Numbered from the stretch's first letter, positions 1-8,435 are shown. The stretch: 23,920 nucleotides of DNA from Parvicella sp041583015 (GCA_041583015.1 JBFHGR010000054.1:1-23920); one strand, 5' to 3'. Made by a program: numbers and translations. The notes: a model not told the origin generated them from the letters alone.

Positions 1-131
1 CAATGATCGTGAATTTTGTGGTTTCTTTTACGGTTTCAAGACTTACACCAGCACCTCCAAAAGAAGTACAGGAAATAGTTGAGAACATTCGTATCCCAAG
101 TGGAGCAGGTGAAGCAACTAACATACACTAA
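1..131 (+). CDS. Sodium:solute symporter, C-terminal end (partial)
   Basis: Only the last 42 or so codons are in the window, in the frame that ends with TAA at 129-131. The translation finishes with a hydrophobic stretch, then SRLTPAPPKEVQEIVENIRI and a short Gly/Ala tail. The 'PPxEVQxxVExIRIP' ending is the cytoplasmic tail I associate with the acetate-type solute:sodium symporters (SSF family, ActP/VC_2705-like). The gene would import acetate or a related monocarboxylate with Na+. This fits the acyl-CoA synthetases downstream, but substrate is inferred from tail and context only, because the transport core lies outside the window. An ATG at position 3 is inside the gene and is not a start. 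A hairpin terminator follows directly. Confidence 0.75.
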   Translation, partial: MIVNFVVSFTVSRLTPAPPKEVQEIVENIRIPSGAGEATNIH

Positions 132-147
132 TAAATAAGTTCAAAAC

Positions 148-180
148 AAAAGGCAGGAATCAAAAGTCCTGTCTTTTGTT
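148..180 (+). terminator. Intrinsic terminator after the symporter
   Basis: An 11-base stem (148-158 with 167-177, one G-T pair) encloses an 8-base loop and runs into a T-rich stretch. It begins 16 bases after the symporter stop and ends 14 bases before the next ATG. It should separate the symporter transcript from the sensor operon or attenuate readthrough into it. Confidence 0.75.
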
Positions 181-193
181 TAATTTTAGCACA

Positions 194-388
194 ATGAAAA
201 AAAGACACGAACAGAAGTTAGTGGCGTTATCAATAGTTTTATTTTTACTATTCAATGTTCCATTAATATTAATTTTTGACAACAACAATGCAATATTGGG
301 GTTTCCAACTTTTTATTTTTCTGTTTTTAGCATTTGGCTCATCTCAATTATCATTTCTTACATTATATTAAAGCGGCATTATGAATGA
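194..388 (+). CDS. Small two-helix membrane protein (DUF3311-like) before the sensor kinase
   Basis: 64 residues, with ATG at 194 chosen over an upstream in-frame TTG at 176 that lies inside the terminator hairpin. A short basic N-terminus (MKKRHEQK) is followed by a membrane helix (about residues 9-28), a short polar loop, and a second helix after a GFPTFYFS motif (about 37-60), then a basic end. The 'GxPxFYxxxxxxW' pattern before the second helix resembles the small proteins (DUF3311, or the DUF4212 symporter small subunit) encoded beside SSF symporters. The stop overlaps the start of the next gene by 8 bases, so the two are probably translationally coupled. I infer that it is an accessory subunit of the symporter-like sensor; family assignment is by pattern only. 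Confidence 0.65.
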   Translation: MKKRHEQKLVALSIVLFLLFNVPLILIFDNNNAILGFPTFYFSVFSIWLISIIISYIILKRHYE

Positions 389-3083
389 TTATAGTCTAGT
401 ACTCATCATCATTGCCTATTTAGTTTTATTATTTTACATAGCTTATATAGGCGATAAACACTCAAGAAGAAAATGGGTCAATAGCCCATATATTTATACT
501 TTATCCTTGGCAGTTTACTGCTCTGCATGGACCTATTATGGAAGCGTAGGTACAGCCGCAAATTCTGGCGTTAATTTCCTTCCCATTTACATTGGGCCTA
601 TCATTGCTATCCCATTATGGATAGTATTAATGAGAAAAATCATTAGAATTGCGAAACAGCATAATGTTGCCTCCATTGCAGATTTCATTTCATTAAGATA
701 CGGACGAAACCGTTTTCTAGGCGCACTGATCACAATAATATGTCTAATTGCTACAGTTCCATATATCTCATTGCAATTGAAAGCCATTTCTGAATCCTTT
801 CAATTAATAACCACGAACACCAATTTTAAATCCAATGTAGTTTTTAGAGATTCTACTTTTTACATTGCTTTTATTCTAGCCATATTTGTTACCTTTTACG
901 GCACAAGAAAATCAGATGCTTCTTCCAAAAATAAGGGAATCATGGCTACGATAGCTTTTGAATCTATACTCAAACTAGTCTTTTTTATCTCCATTGGCAT
1001 ATACGTTACATTCTACTTATTCGATGGCACTACAGACATTCATAATCAAATTAGCAAACAACCAAACTTCGATAGTTTAATAGGTCTTGGCGGGATTGAC
1101 GGTGTTTTCAATTGGTTCCTAATGATCCTTCTATCTTTCTTCGCTATCTTTTTACTACCCCGACAATTTCAAGTTGGCGTGGTAGAAATTGGCCGTGAGA
1201 AACACCTTAAAACAGCCATTTGGTTATTCCCATTATACTTATTGCTTTTTGTATTTTTTGTAATCTTTATTGCGTGGGCAGGAAAACTATCCTTTCCAGA
1301 CACGGTAAATGCAGACTACTACACCATATTATTACCTCTATCACAAGGCAATATTTTAATGGCTTTATTGGTGTTTATAGGTGGTTTTTCTGCTGTAGTA
1401 TCCATGGTTGTTGTTTCTACAATTGCTCTATCCAACATGGTTAGTAATAACTTAATCATCCCTTATGGATTTTTAGATAAATTCATAAAAGGTAATCCTG
1501 ACAAAAACTTAAGTTACATCAAAAACATTAGAAGAATAGCCATATTTATGATCTTCATAATTGCCTATGCTTTTTATGCCAATTTTTCCATAGAAATATC
1601 TTTATTTTCAATTGGACTTATATCTTTTGTCATCATTGCATTACTTGCTCCTTCTTTCTTTATTGGTCTATTTTGGAACAGAGGATCTTCACTTGGTGCT
1701 ACTTTGGGAATCATAGTAGGGTTTCTTATCATCGTATATACCCTTATCATTCCTTTCTTCATTGAAGCCTACGGTGGGTCACAAGATTTTATAGAATATG
1801 GATTGTTTGGAATAAAAGCACTAAAACCTTATACGCTATTTGGAATAGACTTTCTTACACCTCCTGTTCACGCTTTCTTTTGGAGCCTTATCACTAATGT
1901 TGTCATTTACATCTGGGCTTCATTACTCACAAAAGGTAATTATAGAGAAAGAAACTACGCAGAGATGTTTATTAATTCTAAACATTATGATTCACTTCAA
2001 GACAGCGCATATGTTTGGAAAGGCGAAGCATATGTTGATGACATAAAAAATGTTTTGGTCAAGTTCTTAGGTGAAACCCGCACACAGAGTGCCATGGATC
2101 TATTTTTTAGAAAATATGGTCTCCCTGCCAACACATTAGTAGCAGACGCTAGACTTATCAATTTCTCAGAAAAACAACTTACCGGTACAATTGGAGGAGC
2201 TTCTGCTAAGATTTTAATTTCTAGTGTTGTAAAAGAAGAAAAAGTAACACTACCAGAGGTATTAAAAATACTGGAAGAATCCAAAGAAGCAATTGCTAGC
2301 AATAAACTACTACAAGACAAATCTGAAGAATTATTTGCGCTTTCTGCTCAACTAAAAGAAGCTAATAAAGAACTTATTCAAAAAGACAAACAAAAGGACG
2401 ATTTTCTAGACACTGTTGCGCATGAAATCAAAACACCTCTCACAGGGATCAAAGGAGCTACAGAAATCCTTTTGGACGATGAAGATGAAATCCCACAAGA
2501 TGTAAAACAGCAATTTCTCAAAAACATACTTCAAGATACTGACAGACTCTCGCGACTAATTCAAAACATACTTGATTTTGAAAAATTAGACACTGAAAGA
2601 GATCAATTAGATTTGAAACTTCACAATTTTAAAAATACTGTCAAAATTGTCATTGATAGTTTAACTCCTATTGCCAATAAACAAAATGCTCAAGTAATTT
2701 TTCACAAAGGTCAAAAAGTATTTTTGGAATATGATCAAGATAGAATCATTCAAGTTCTCACCAATTTAGTATCCAATGCACTTAACTTCTGTAATCAAGA
2801 AGCGGGAATAATTACTATTAAATACCAAATTACAAAAGATTATTTAGAAGCATCTGTGGCAGACAATGGTCATGGCGTACCACAAGAAGATATAGAATAC
2901 ATCTTTGATAAGTTCTACCAATCTAAAAATCAGAATACAATAAAACCTAAAGGAAGCGGCTTAGGATTAGCCATTGCAAAACATATAATTTTAAAACACG
3001 GAGGAAATATTAGTGTTAAAAATCAATCAAATAGTGGCGCAATCTTTACCTTTAAAATACCGATTAGTAAAACTCTAAAATAA
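381..3083 (+). CDS. Symporter-fused sensor histidine kinase (SSF-STAC-HisKA-HATPase_c; CrbS-like)
   Basis: 900 residues. Residues 1-520 form a multi-helix sodium:solute symporter-like domain. Residues about 543-640 match the STAC domain, a linker typical of symporter-kinases, with the 'FSEKQLTGTIGGASAKILIS' segment. A short coiled coil (about 640-672) leads to the kinase. The phospho-acceptor is His681 (AHEIKTPLTG), N-box residues are N795 and N799, G1 is D828-NG, and G2 is GSGLGLA at 858-864. No PAS or receiver domain is seen. Related proteins such as CrbS and CbrA sense or respond to uptake of organic acids or amino acids. With prpE and acs downstream and an acetate-type symporter upstream, the likely signal is acetate or propionate. 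Its start overlaps the preceding small gene, and the response regulator begins two bases after its stop. Whether the membrane domain still transports cannot be told from sequence. Confidence 0.93.
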   Translation: MNDYSLVLIIIAYLVLLFYIAYIGDKHSRRKWVNSPYIYTLSLAVYCSAWTYYGSVGTAANSGVNFLPIYIGPIIAIPLWIVLMRKIIRIAKQHNVASIADFISLRYGRNRFLGALITIICLIATVPYISLQLKAISESFQLITTNTNFKSNVVFRDSTFYIAFILAIFVTFYGTRKSDASSKNKGIMATIAFESILKLVFFISIGIYVTFYLFDGTTDIHNQISKQPNFDSLIGLGGIDGVFNWFLMILLSFFAIFLLPRQFQVGVVEIGREKHLKTAIWLFPLYLLLFVFFVIFIAWAGKLSFPDTVNADYYTILLPLSQGNILMALLVFIGGFSAVVSMVVVSTIALSNMVSNNLIIPYGFLDKFIKGNPDKNLSYIKNIRRIAIFMIFIIAYAFYANFSIEISLFSIGLISFVIIALLAPSFFIGLFWNRGSSLGATLGIIVGFLIIVYTLIIPFFIEAYGGSQDFIEYGLFGIKALKPYTLFGIDFLTPPVHAFFWSLITNVVIYIWASLLTKGNYRERNYAEMFINSKHYDSLQDSAYVWKGEAYVDDIKNVLVKFLGETRTQSAMDLFFRKYGLPANTLVADARLINFSEKQLTGTIGGASAKILISSVVKEEKVTLPEVLKILEESKEAIASNKLLQDKSEELFALSAQLKEANKELIQKDKQKDDFLDTVAHEIKTPLTGIKGATEILLDDEDEIPQDVKQQFLKNILQDTDRLSRLIQNILDFEKLDTERDQLDLKLHNFKNTVKIVIDSLTPIANKQNAQVIFHKGQKVFLEYDQDRIIQVLTNLVSNALNFCNQEAGIITIKYQITKDYLEASVADNGHGVPQEDIEYIFDKFYQSKNQNTIKPKGSGLGLAIAKHIILKHGGNISVKNQSNSGAIFTFKIPISKTLK

Positions 3084-3085
3084 AA

Positions 3086-3463
3086 ATGAAAAAAATAGTA
3101 ATAGTTGATGATGAGCCTAACATTGTAATGACTCTTGAATACACCTTCAAAAAGCAAGGATTTGAGGTTTACATAGCGAGAGATGGTAGTGAAGCGCTTG
3201 ATATCATGGATGCCATTATCCCTGATATTGTGCTATTAGATATTATGATGCCAAAAGTAGATGGATACCAAACATTAAAATGGATAAAAAACAATCAACT
3301 ACTTAGCCACACAAAAGTGGTTTTCTTATCTGCTAAAAATAAAACAACTGATATTGAGAAAGGACTAGAACTAGGAGTAGATAAGTATCTGACTAAACCA
3401 TTTTCAATAAAAAAAATAGTCTCAGAGATTAATGAACTGCTTAACGATTCGTCCACTACTTAG
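3086..3463 (+). CDS. Single-domain (CheY-like) response regulator
   Basis: 125 residues, made up entirely of one receiver domain. The acidic pair is D8-D9, the phospho-acceptor D52 (LLDIMMPKVDG), the conserved Ser is S82, and the Lys-Pro switch is K104-P105. The gene starts two bases after the sensor kinase stop, so it is almost certainly the cognate partner. There is no DNA-binding or enzymatic output domain, unlike CrbR, whose receiver is joined to a LuxR-type helix-turn-helix. The output must therefore pass through a protein partner, a phosphorelay, or a regulator encoded elsewhere. The stop is in place and no frameshift is seen: the 32 bases to the next gene are too few to encode a lost output domain. 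Confidence 0.92.
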   Translation: MKKIVIVDDEPNIVMTLEYTFKKQGFEVYIARDGSEALDIMDAIIPDIVLLDIMMPKVDGYQTLKWIKNNQLLSHTKVVFLSAKNKTTDIEKGLELGVDKYLTKPFSIKKIVSEINELLNDSSTT

Positions 3464-3495
3464 CGATTAGGCCTTAACTCTCTAAAATAAAAATT

Positions 3496-3720
3496 ATGAA
3501 ATTAAACCCACTCACATCAGATATTGTAATTCTCATTTACATTGTTGCTACAATGTACTTGCGTTTGAATCTGGAAAGCACTGTGAATTTAAGTCCTATA
3601 ATATCTATTGTGATAGGCCTAATCTTCATAGCGGTTTTATGGGCGCTAATTAAAATCAAATTCCTTAGTCCAAACTGGTTTGGATTATTTAATAAAAAAA
3701 ATAACAAGCATGAATTATAG
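3496..3720 (+). CDS. Small two-helix membrane protein of the acetate block, unknown function
   Basis: 74 residues with two predicted membrane helices (about 8-23 and 35-54) and a basic, polar C-terminus (KKNNKHEL). I do not recognise a family. It lies 32 bases after the response regulator and its last 11 bases overlap the start of the propionyl-CoA synthetase gene, so it is very probably cotranscribed and may be translationally coupled to it. It could be a membrane accessory of the sensor or of the synthetases, but nothing in the sequence decides this. The overlap, the absence of stops and the membrane profile argue that it is a real gene. Confidence 0.65.
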   Translation: MKLNPLTSDIVILIYIVATMYLRLNLESTVNLSPIISIVIGLIFIAVLWALIKIKFLSPNWFGLFNKKNNKHEL

Positions 3721-5587
3721 TGACAATTATCAAAAAAGTATTACCAATCCTGCCGCTTTTTGGGAACATCACTCAAAAAACATTGATTGGCATACCACAC
3801 CAACCAAAACGCTAACTTCATCAGGTAATTGGAACACTTGGTTTGAAGATGGAAAACTAAATATGGCATACCTATGCATTGACAAGCATATTGCAGAAGG
3901 ATTTGGCGAACAGTTGGCTATCGTGTATGACTCTCCCGTAACCAATAGCAAATTGGAAATCACTTACAATGAACTTTATCAAGAAGTAGGTAAATTAGCC
4001 AGCGGACTTTCTTCACTAGGATTAACCAAAGGAGATACCGCAATAATTTACATGCCAATGATTCCACAAGCGATATACGCCATGTTAGCATGTGCTAGAA
4101 TTGGTGTAATACACTCTGTAGTCTTTGGTGGATTTGCCTCTCACGAGTTAGCTATTAGAATAGATGACTGTAAGCCTAAAGTAATTATAACTGCTACCAA
4201 TGGTATAGAAATAGAAAGAATTATTCCATACAAACCACTTGTTGATCAAGCTATTAAAGAAGCTACTTATAAACCAGAAAAAGTAATCTTATTTGATAGG
4301 AAAATGAATGTAGATTTTGAACATACAGACCGAGACTTGGACTATGTAACTTTAGTCAATTCGTCTGACCTCTCACCAGCAATACCTGTGGAGTCTACTC
4401 ATCCTTTGTACATCCTTTACACATCTGGAACAACGGGAACTCCAAAAGGAATCATCAGAGACACTGGAGGATATGCCACTGCATTAAAATATAGTATGAA
4501 GCACATTTACGGCTTAGAGCCAGGTGATGTTTTTTGGGCAGCATCAGACGTAGGATGGGTGGTAGGTCACAGCTACATTGTTTACGCTCCTTTGCTAAAC
4601 AGAAATACTACTATTCTCTTTGAAGGAAAACCTGTACGAACACCAGATGCCTCTACTTTTTGGAGAGTAATTTCCGAAAACAAAGTAAACGTAATGTTCA
4701 CCGCCCCAACCGCTATTAGAGCCATCAGAAAAGAAGATGCCGAAGGTAATTTAATAAAAAAGCACGATTTATCTAGTTTAAAATATCAATTTTTGGCTGG
4801 TGAAAGATGCGATATTTCTACTTTAAAATGGCTAGAAAGCAAACTCGGAATTCCTGTAATTGACCATTGGTGGCAAACAGAATCAGGTTGGCCAATAGTT
4901 GCAAATATGGCAGGGACAGAATTGCTACCTCAAAAAGATGGCTCTGTAACCAAGCCTGTCTGCGGTTACAACTTGCAAATACTAAGAGAAGATGGTACTA
5001 ATGCCGCCCCCAATGAAGAAGGCTTAGTAGCGATAAAATTACCATTACCTCCAGGAAATTTAGTAAATTTATGGGGTAATCCTGCTCGTTTTGAGAATGC
5101 TTACTTAAAACGATTTAAAAATCATTATTTCTCTGGAGATGGAGGATATATAGATGAGGATGGTTATGTATTTATTACAGGACGTGTAGATGATGTAATC
5201 AATGTGGCAGGACACAGACTATCTACAGCAGAAATGGAAGAAGTTGTTTCTAGTCATCCTGCCGTTGCAGAATGTGCCGTTTTTGGTGTGCATTGCGATT
5301 TAAAAGGACAAAAACCTCTAGGTTTAATAGTTCTAAAATCAGAAATTGAAAAAAATAAAACAGAAATTGAAAATGAAATCATACAACAAGTAAGAAAAAT
5401 AATAGGGCCTGTAGCTTCGTTCAAAGATGTAAAAACTGTTGCCAGATTACCTAAAACACGATCTGGAAAAATTTTGCGGGGCCTATTAAGGAAACTAGCA
5501 GACCATCAAGACTATGTTATTCCTTCCACTATAGATGACACTACTATTATTAACGAAATAAAAATGGTTTTCGAACCAAGTAATTAA
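3710..5587 (+). CDS. prpE: Propionyl-CoA synthetase-like acyl-CoA synthetase
   Basis: 625 residues from ATG at 3710; a TTG start at 3680 is open but would lie deeper inside the previous gene. AMP-forming acyl-CoA synthetase: it activates a short acid with ATP to an acyl-adenylate, then transfers it to CoA. The ACS N-terminal cap (NPAAFWEHHSKNIDW) is followed by the nucleotide loop YTSGTTGTPKG at 237-247, the DHWWQTESGWP motif, and the C-terminal GRVDDVINVAGHRLS hinge. K587 in LPKTRSGKILRG is the adenylation lysine, regulated by acetylation in this family. The segments 'SHELAIRIDDCKPKVI', 'LAGERCD' and 'KLPLPPG' are characteristic of PrpE/ACSS3 rather than Acs, so propionate is the expected substrate. 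The gene overlaps the preceding small membrane gene by 11 bases, and acs starts 11 bases after its stop. Confidence 0.88.
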   Translation: MNYSDNYQKSITNPAAFWEHHSKNIDWHTTPTKTLTSSGNWNTWFEDGKLNMAYLCIDKHIAEGFGEQLAIVYDSPVTNSKLEITYNELYQEVGKLASGLSSLGLTKGDTAIIYMPMIPQAIYAMLACARIGVIHSVVFGGFASHELAIRIDDCKPKVIITATNGIEIERIIPYKPLVDQAIKEATYKPEKVILFDRKMNVDFEHTDRDLDYVTLVNSSDLSPAIPVESTHPLYILYTSGTTGTPKGIIRDTGGYATALKYSMKHIYGLEPGDVFWAASDVGWVVGHSYIVYAPLLNRNTTILFEGKPVRTPDASTFWRVISENKVNVMFTAPTAIRAIRKEDAEGNLIKKHDLSSLKYQFLAGERCDISTLKWLESKLGIPVIDHWWQTESGWPIVANMAGTELLPQKDGSVTKPVCGYNLQILREDGTNAAPNEEGLVAIKLPLPPGNLVNLWGNPARFENAYLKRFKNHYFSGDGGYIDEDGYVFITGRVDDVINVAGHRLSTAEMEEVVSSHPAVAECAVFGVHCDLKGQKPLGLIVLKSEIEKNKTEIENEIIQQVRKIIGPVASFKDVKTVARLPKTRSGKILRGLLRKLADHQDYVIPSTIDDTTIINEIKMVFEPSN

Positions 5588-5598
5588 ATTTTAAAACT

Positions 5599-7509
5599 AT
5601 GAGTAATTATCACATAAAACATCTTGAAGAGTATTTCAATGTATACAGAAAATCAGTAAGAAATCCAGAACTTTTTTGGGAAGAAATTGCAGAAGAGCAA
5701 TTCATTTGGAGAAAAAAATGGAACAAAGTATTAGAGTGGGATTTTAAGAAACCAGAAATTAAATGGTTTGAAGGTGCCAAACTAAATATCACAGAAAATT
5801 GTATTGATCGTCACTTAACAGCCAATGGAGACAAGACTGCTATTTTATTTGAGCCAAACAACCCTAATGAACCAGCAGAACACATCTCGTACAAGCAACT
5901 TTCAGAAAGAGTGAACAAAATGGCTAATGTACTTAAATCTAAAGGTGTAAAAAAAGGAGATAGAGTATGCATTTACCTTCCTATGATTCCTGAATTGGCT
6001 ATTTCACTGCTAGCATGCGCTCGTATTGGTGCTATTCATTCTGTAGTATTTGCTGGTTTTTCATCTTCTGCTTTAGCATCACGAATCAATGATAGTGAAT
6101 GTAAAATGGTCATTACGTCTGATGGTTCCTACAGAGGCAAAAAATCCATCGATTTAAAAGTAATTGTTGATGAAGCCCTAACCGATTGCAACTCTATTGA
6201 ATCTGTACTAGTAGTAAAAAGAACGAACACTGCTGTTACGATGCAAGAAGGCAGAGACGAATGGATTCAACCATTATTAGATGAGGCATCAAGTACTTGT
6301 GAGATTGAAGTTATGGATGCAGAAGACCCTTTATTCATTCTTTACACCTCCGGTTCAACTGGAAAACCAAAAGGCATGGTACACACCACTGCAGGCTATA
6401 TGGTATATTCAGCCTTCTCTTTTAAAAATGTTTTTCAATATAGAAATGATGATGTCTATTGGTGCACTGCTGATATTGGTTGGATTACTGGACACAGTTA
6501 CATTGTATATGGTCCATTAGCCAATGGTGCTACATCTATTATGTTTGAAGGTGTTCCTACATACCCTGATTATGGACGCTTTTGGGAAATTATTGAGAAA
6601 CATAAAGTCACTCAATTCTATACTGCCCCTACTGCCATTAGAGCACTTGCAAAAGAGAACTTAGATTTTGTAACCAATCACGATCTTTCTTCACTAAAAG
6701 TATTGGGTACCGTTGGTGAACCTATCAATGAAGAAGCATGGCACTGGTACAATGATAATGTTGGTAAAAAGAAAAGCCCTATCGTAGATACCTGGTGGCA
6801 AACTGAAACGGGAGGAATTATGATTTCTCCATTAGCGGGTCTTACTCCTACAAAACCAACCTACGCTACACTACCTCTTCCGGGAATACAACCTACGCTA
6901 ATTGGCGATCAAGGTGAAGAAATAAAAGGTAATCAAGTGGACGGAAAACTGTGTATTAAATTTCCTTGGCCATCAATAGCTCGTACTATTTGGGGCGACC
7001 ATGAAAGATACAGAGAAACCTATTTTTCTGCATATCCAGACATGTACTTTACAGGTGATGGTGCACTTAGAGATGAAGTAGGTTATTACAGAATTACAGG
7101 ACGTGTGGATGACGTAATCATTGTATCTGGTCACAACCTGGGGACTGCGCCAATAGAAGACGCTATCAATGAGCACCCAGCAGTTGCAGAATCAGCAATT
7201 GTTGGTTTTCCACATGATATCAAAGGATCTGCTCTTTATGGATATATAACCTTAAAAGAAACAGGAGAAAGTAGAAGACATGCTAATCTAAGAGCAGAAA
7301 TCAATCAAATTATAACTGAACATATTGGGCCGATTGCTAAGTTGGATAAAATTCAATTTACAGAAGGTCTTCCAAAAACACGTTCAGGAAAAATTATGAG
7401 AAGAATCCTAAGAAAAATTGCTTGCAATGAAATTAATGGACTTGGTGACACTTCAACACTATTAAACCCTGAAATTGTGGAAGGAATCATTAAAGATCGT
7501 ATTCAGTGA
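5599..7509 (+). CDS. acs: Acetyl-CoA synthetase
   Basis: 636 residues, close to the usual length of Acs. It converts acetate, ATP and CoA to acetyl-CoA, the high-affinity route for scavenging acetate. Visible features are the N-terminal cap (NPELFWEEIAEE), the P-loop YTSGSTGKPKG at 249-259, the WWQTETGG motif, the GRVDDVIIVSGHNLGTAPIE hinge, and K598 in LPKTRSGKIMRR, the lysine that protein acetyltransferases modify to switch Acs off. The W/V/G acetate-pocket region looks ordinary. It is the last gene of the block and is followed by a strong terminator. Cotranscription with a symporter-kinase and receiver pair suggests that acs expression responds to extracellular acetate. Confidence 0.95.
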   Translation: MSNYHIKHLEEYFNVYRKSVRNPELFWEEIAEEQFIWRKKWNKVLEWDFKKPEIKWFEGAKLNITENCIDRHLTANGDKTAILFEPNNPNEPAEHISYKQLSERVNKMANVLKSKGVKKGDRVCIYLPMIPELAISLLACARIGAIHSVVFAGFSSSALASRINDSECKMVITSDGSYRGKKSIDLKVIVDEALTDCNSIESVLVVKRTNTAVTMQEGRDEWIQPLLDEASSTCEIEVMDAEDPLFILYTSGSTGKPKGMVHTTAGYMVYSAFSFKNVFQYRNDDVYWCTADIGWITGHSYIVYGPLANGATSIMFEGVPTYPDYGRFWEIIEKHKVTQFYTAPTAIRALAKENLDFVTNHDLSSLKVLGTVGEPINEEAWHWYNDNVGKKKSPIVDTWWQTETGGIMISPLAGLTPTKPTYATLPLPGIQPTLIGDQGEEIKGNQVDGKLCIKFPWPSIARTIWGDHERYRETYFSAYPDMYFTGDGALRDEVGYYRITGRVDDVIIVSGHNLGTAPIEDAINEHPAVAESAIVGFPHDIKGSALYGYITLKETGESRRHANLRAEINQIITEHIGPIAKLDKIQFTEGLPKTRSGKIMRRILRKIACNEINGLGDTSTLLNPEIVEGIIKDRIQ

Positions 7510-7533
7510 TTTTATTAATTATTCATTTTACAA

Positions 7534-7570
7534 AAGCCTGTTTTACTCGTTTAAAGCAGGCTTATATTTT
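7534..7570 (+). terminator. Intrinsic terminator of the acetate/propionate block
   Basis: AAGCCTG at 7534-7540 pairs with CAGGCTT at 7557-7563, and the inner TTTTA/TAAAG extends the stem to about 12 pairs around a 6-base loop. It is followed by a T-rich tract and lies 25 bases after the acs stop. The remaining 180 bases before the next gene show no further structure I can support. Confidence 0.85.
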
Positions 7571-7750
7571 ACCAAAACTTATATTTTAGTCCACCTACTT
7601 TCAAAAGGATTTGTTCCTAAATCACTCTTCAGTAGGATATAAAATTACTATAATAAGTATCGCATTCATAATGGATTCAATTAATATTTTAGACACTCAA
7701 TGAGTTTATTTGAAAAGTGTTTATTATTTTGCCACTCAAATCTTAACTAA

Positions 7751-8215
7751 ATGTTCTCCAAAGAAGAAGCAAAAGAACTAACAACATTATTCTGGACCAG
7801 TTTCGGAAAGTATATGCAAAAGCATAAACCGCAGTATTCAAAACATACGAAATGGGTTAATTACAAGACTGGTGTAAAAGATATTTACTTTAGATTGAGG
7901 GCTGATAAAAAAAGTGCTGAGATTGCCATTGAGATTCAGCATTCAGATGAGGCAATTAGAAAACTATTCTATGAACAACTTACCGAACTAAAGACAGTTT
8001 TTACAAGCATTGCAGGTGAATGGATTTGGGAAGAAGAAATATACAATCCGCAAGGAATTAAAATTTCAAAAATCTATCTATCGCATACACAACCTATAAA
8101 TATCTACTTAAAAGACACTTGGGCTGATTGCTTTCACTTCTTTGAAAAACACATTGTAGACCTTGATGAATTTTGGAGTGACTTTAATGAGATTTTTAAA
8201 AACTTGAGTGATTAA
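7751..8215 (+). CDS. DUF4268 domain protein
   Basis: 154 residues with the features of DUF4268: an N-terminal 'LFWTSFGKYM' helix, then 'WVNYKTGVKDIYFRL', an alternating strand with 'AEIAIEIQHSD', a helix 'IRKLFYEQLTELK', and 'GEWIWEE'. In larger proteins this domain sits at the C-terminus of nuclease-like or restriction-related proteins; as a stand-alone form, common in Bacteroidota, it has no established function. No signal peptide or membrane segment is seen, so it should be cytoplasmic. It is a single gene that converges with a small minus-strand gene; the two stop codons share the bases TTAA at 8212-8215. Confidence 0.8.
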   Translation: MFSKEEAKELTTLFWTSFGKYMQKHKPQYSKHTKWVNYKTGVKDIYFRLRADKKSAEIAIEIQHSDEAIRKLFYEQLTELKTVFTSIAGEWIWEEEIYNPQGIKISKIYLSHTQPINIYLKDTWADCFHFFEKHIVDLDEFWSDFNEIFKNLSD

Positions 8216-8430
8216 TATTCATCTGCATCTCCGCAAGGATTAACATCTGGATCAATACCACATTTACCAAATTCATTTTTACTTCTTCTTTTGTTTCCAT
8301 CCTTAAGAACAGTTAAAGTTTTTTGGATGTCATTCATAGCATATTCTTTATTTAATGCGGTAAAAACATCTAAAACATTCATGTTTTGATAATCTAATTT
8401 AGCGATACGCTCAAATATAATCTTCATCAT
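8212..8430 (-). CDS. Small hypothetical protein downstream of tRNA-Leu
   Basis: 72 residues from the ATG at 8430, with an equally good second ATG at 8427; the longer open frame runs back into the tRNA and is unlikely to be used. The protein is soluble, with a basic middle (GNKRRSKNEFG) and a C-terminus containing two cysteines (GKCGIDPDVNPCGDADEY). I do not recognise it. It begins 5 bases past the T-tract of the tRNA terminator, so its transcription would need readthrough or a promoter inside the tRNA region. Its stop overlaps the convergent DUF4268 gene by four bases. It may be real, but a chance frame is not excluded. Confidence 0.45.
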   Translation of the reverse strand: MMKIIFERIAKLDYQNMNVLDVFTALNKEYAMNDIQKTLTVLKDGNKRRSKNEFGKCGIDPDVNPCGDADEY

Positions 8431-8435
8431 TTTTA

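Noticed and set aside
176..193. Upstream TTG start extending the first small membrane protein
   Set aside because: The TTG lies inside the T-tract of a terminator, whereas the ATG at 194 gives a normal basic N-terminus.
1997..2320. Minus-strand frame of 107 codons inside the sensor kinase
   Set aside because: It lies over the STAC region of a clear gene and its translation is a low-complexity shadow.
7571..7750. Possible small RNA or riboswitch between acs and the DUF4268 gene
   Set aside because: Beyond the acs terminator I see only AT-rich sequence with no stable stem or known aptamer motif; a TAttTTG element near 7730 is one base short of the -7 consensus.
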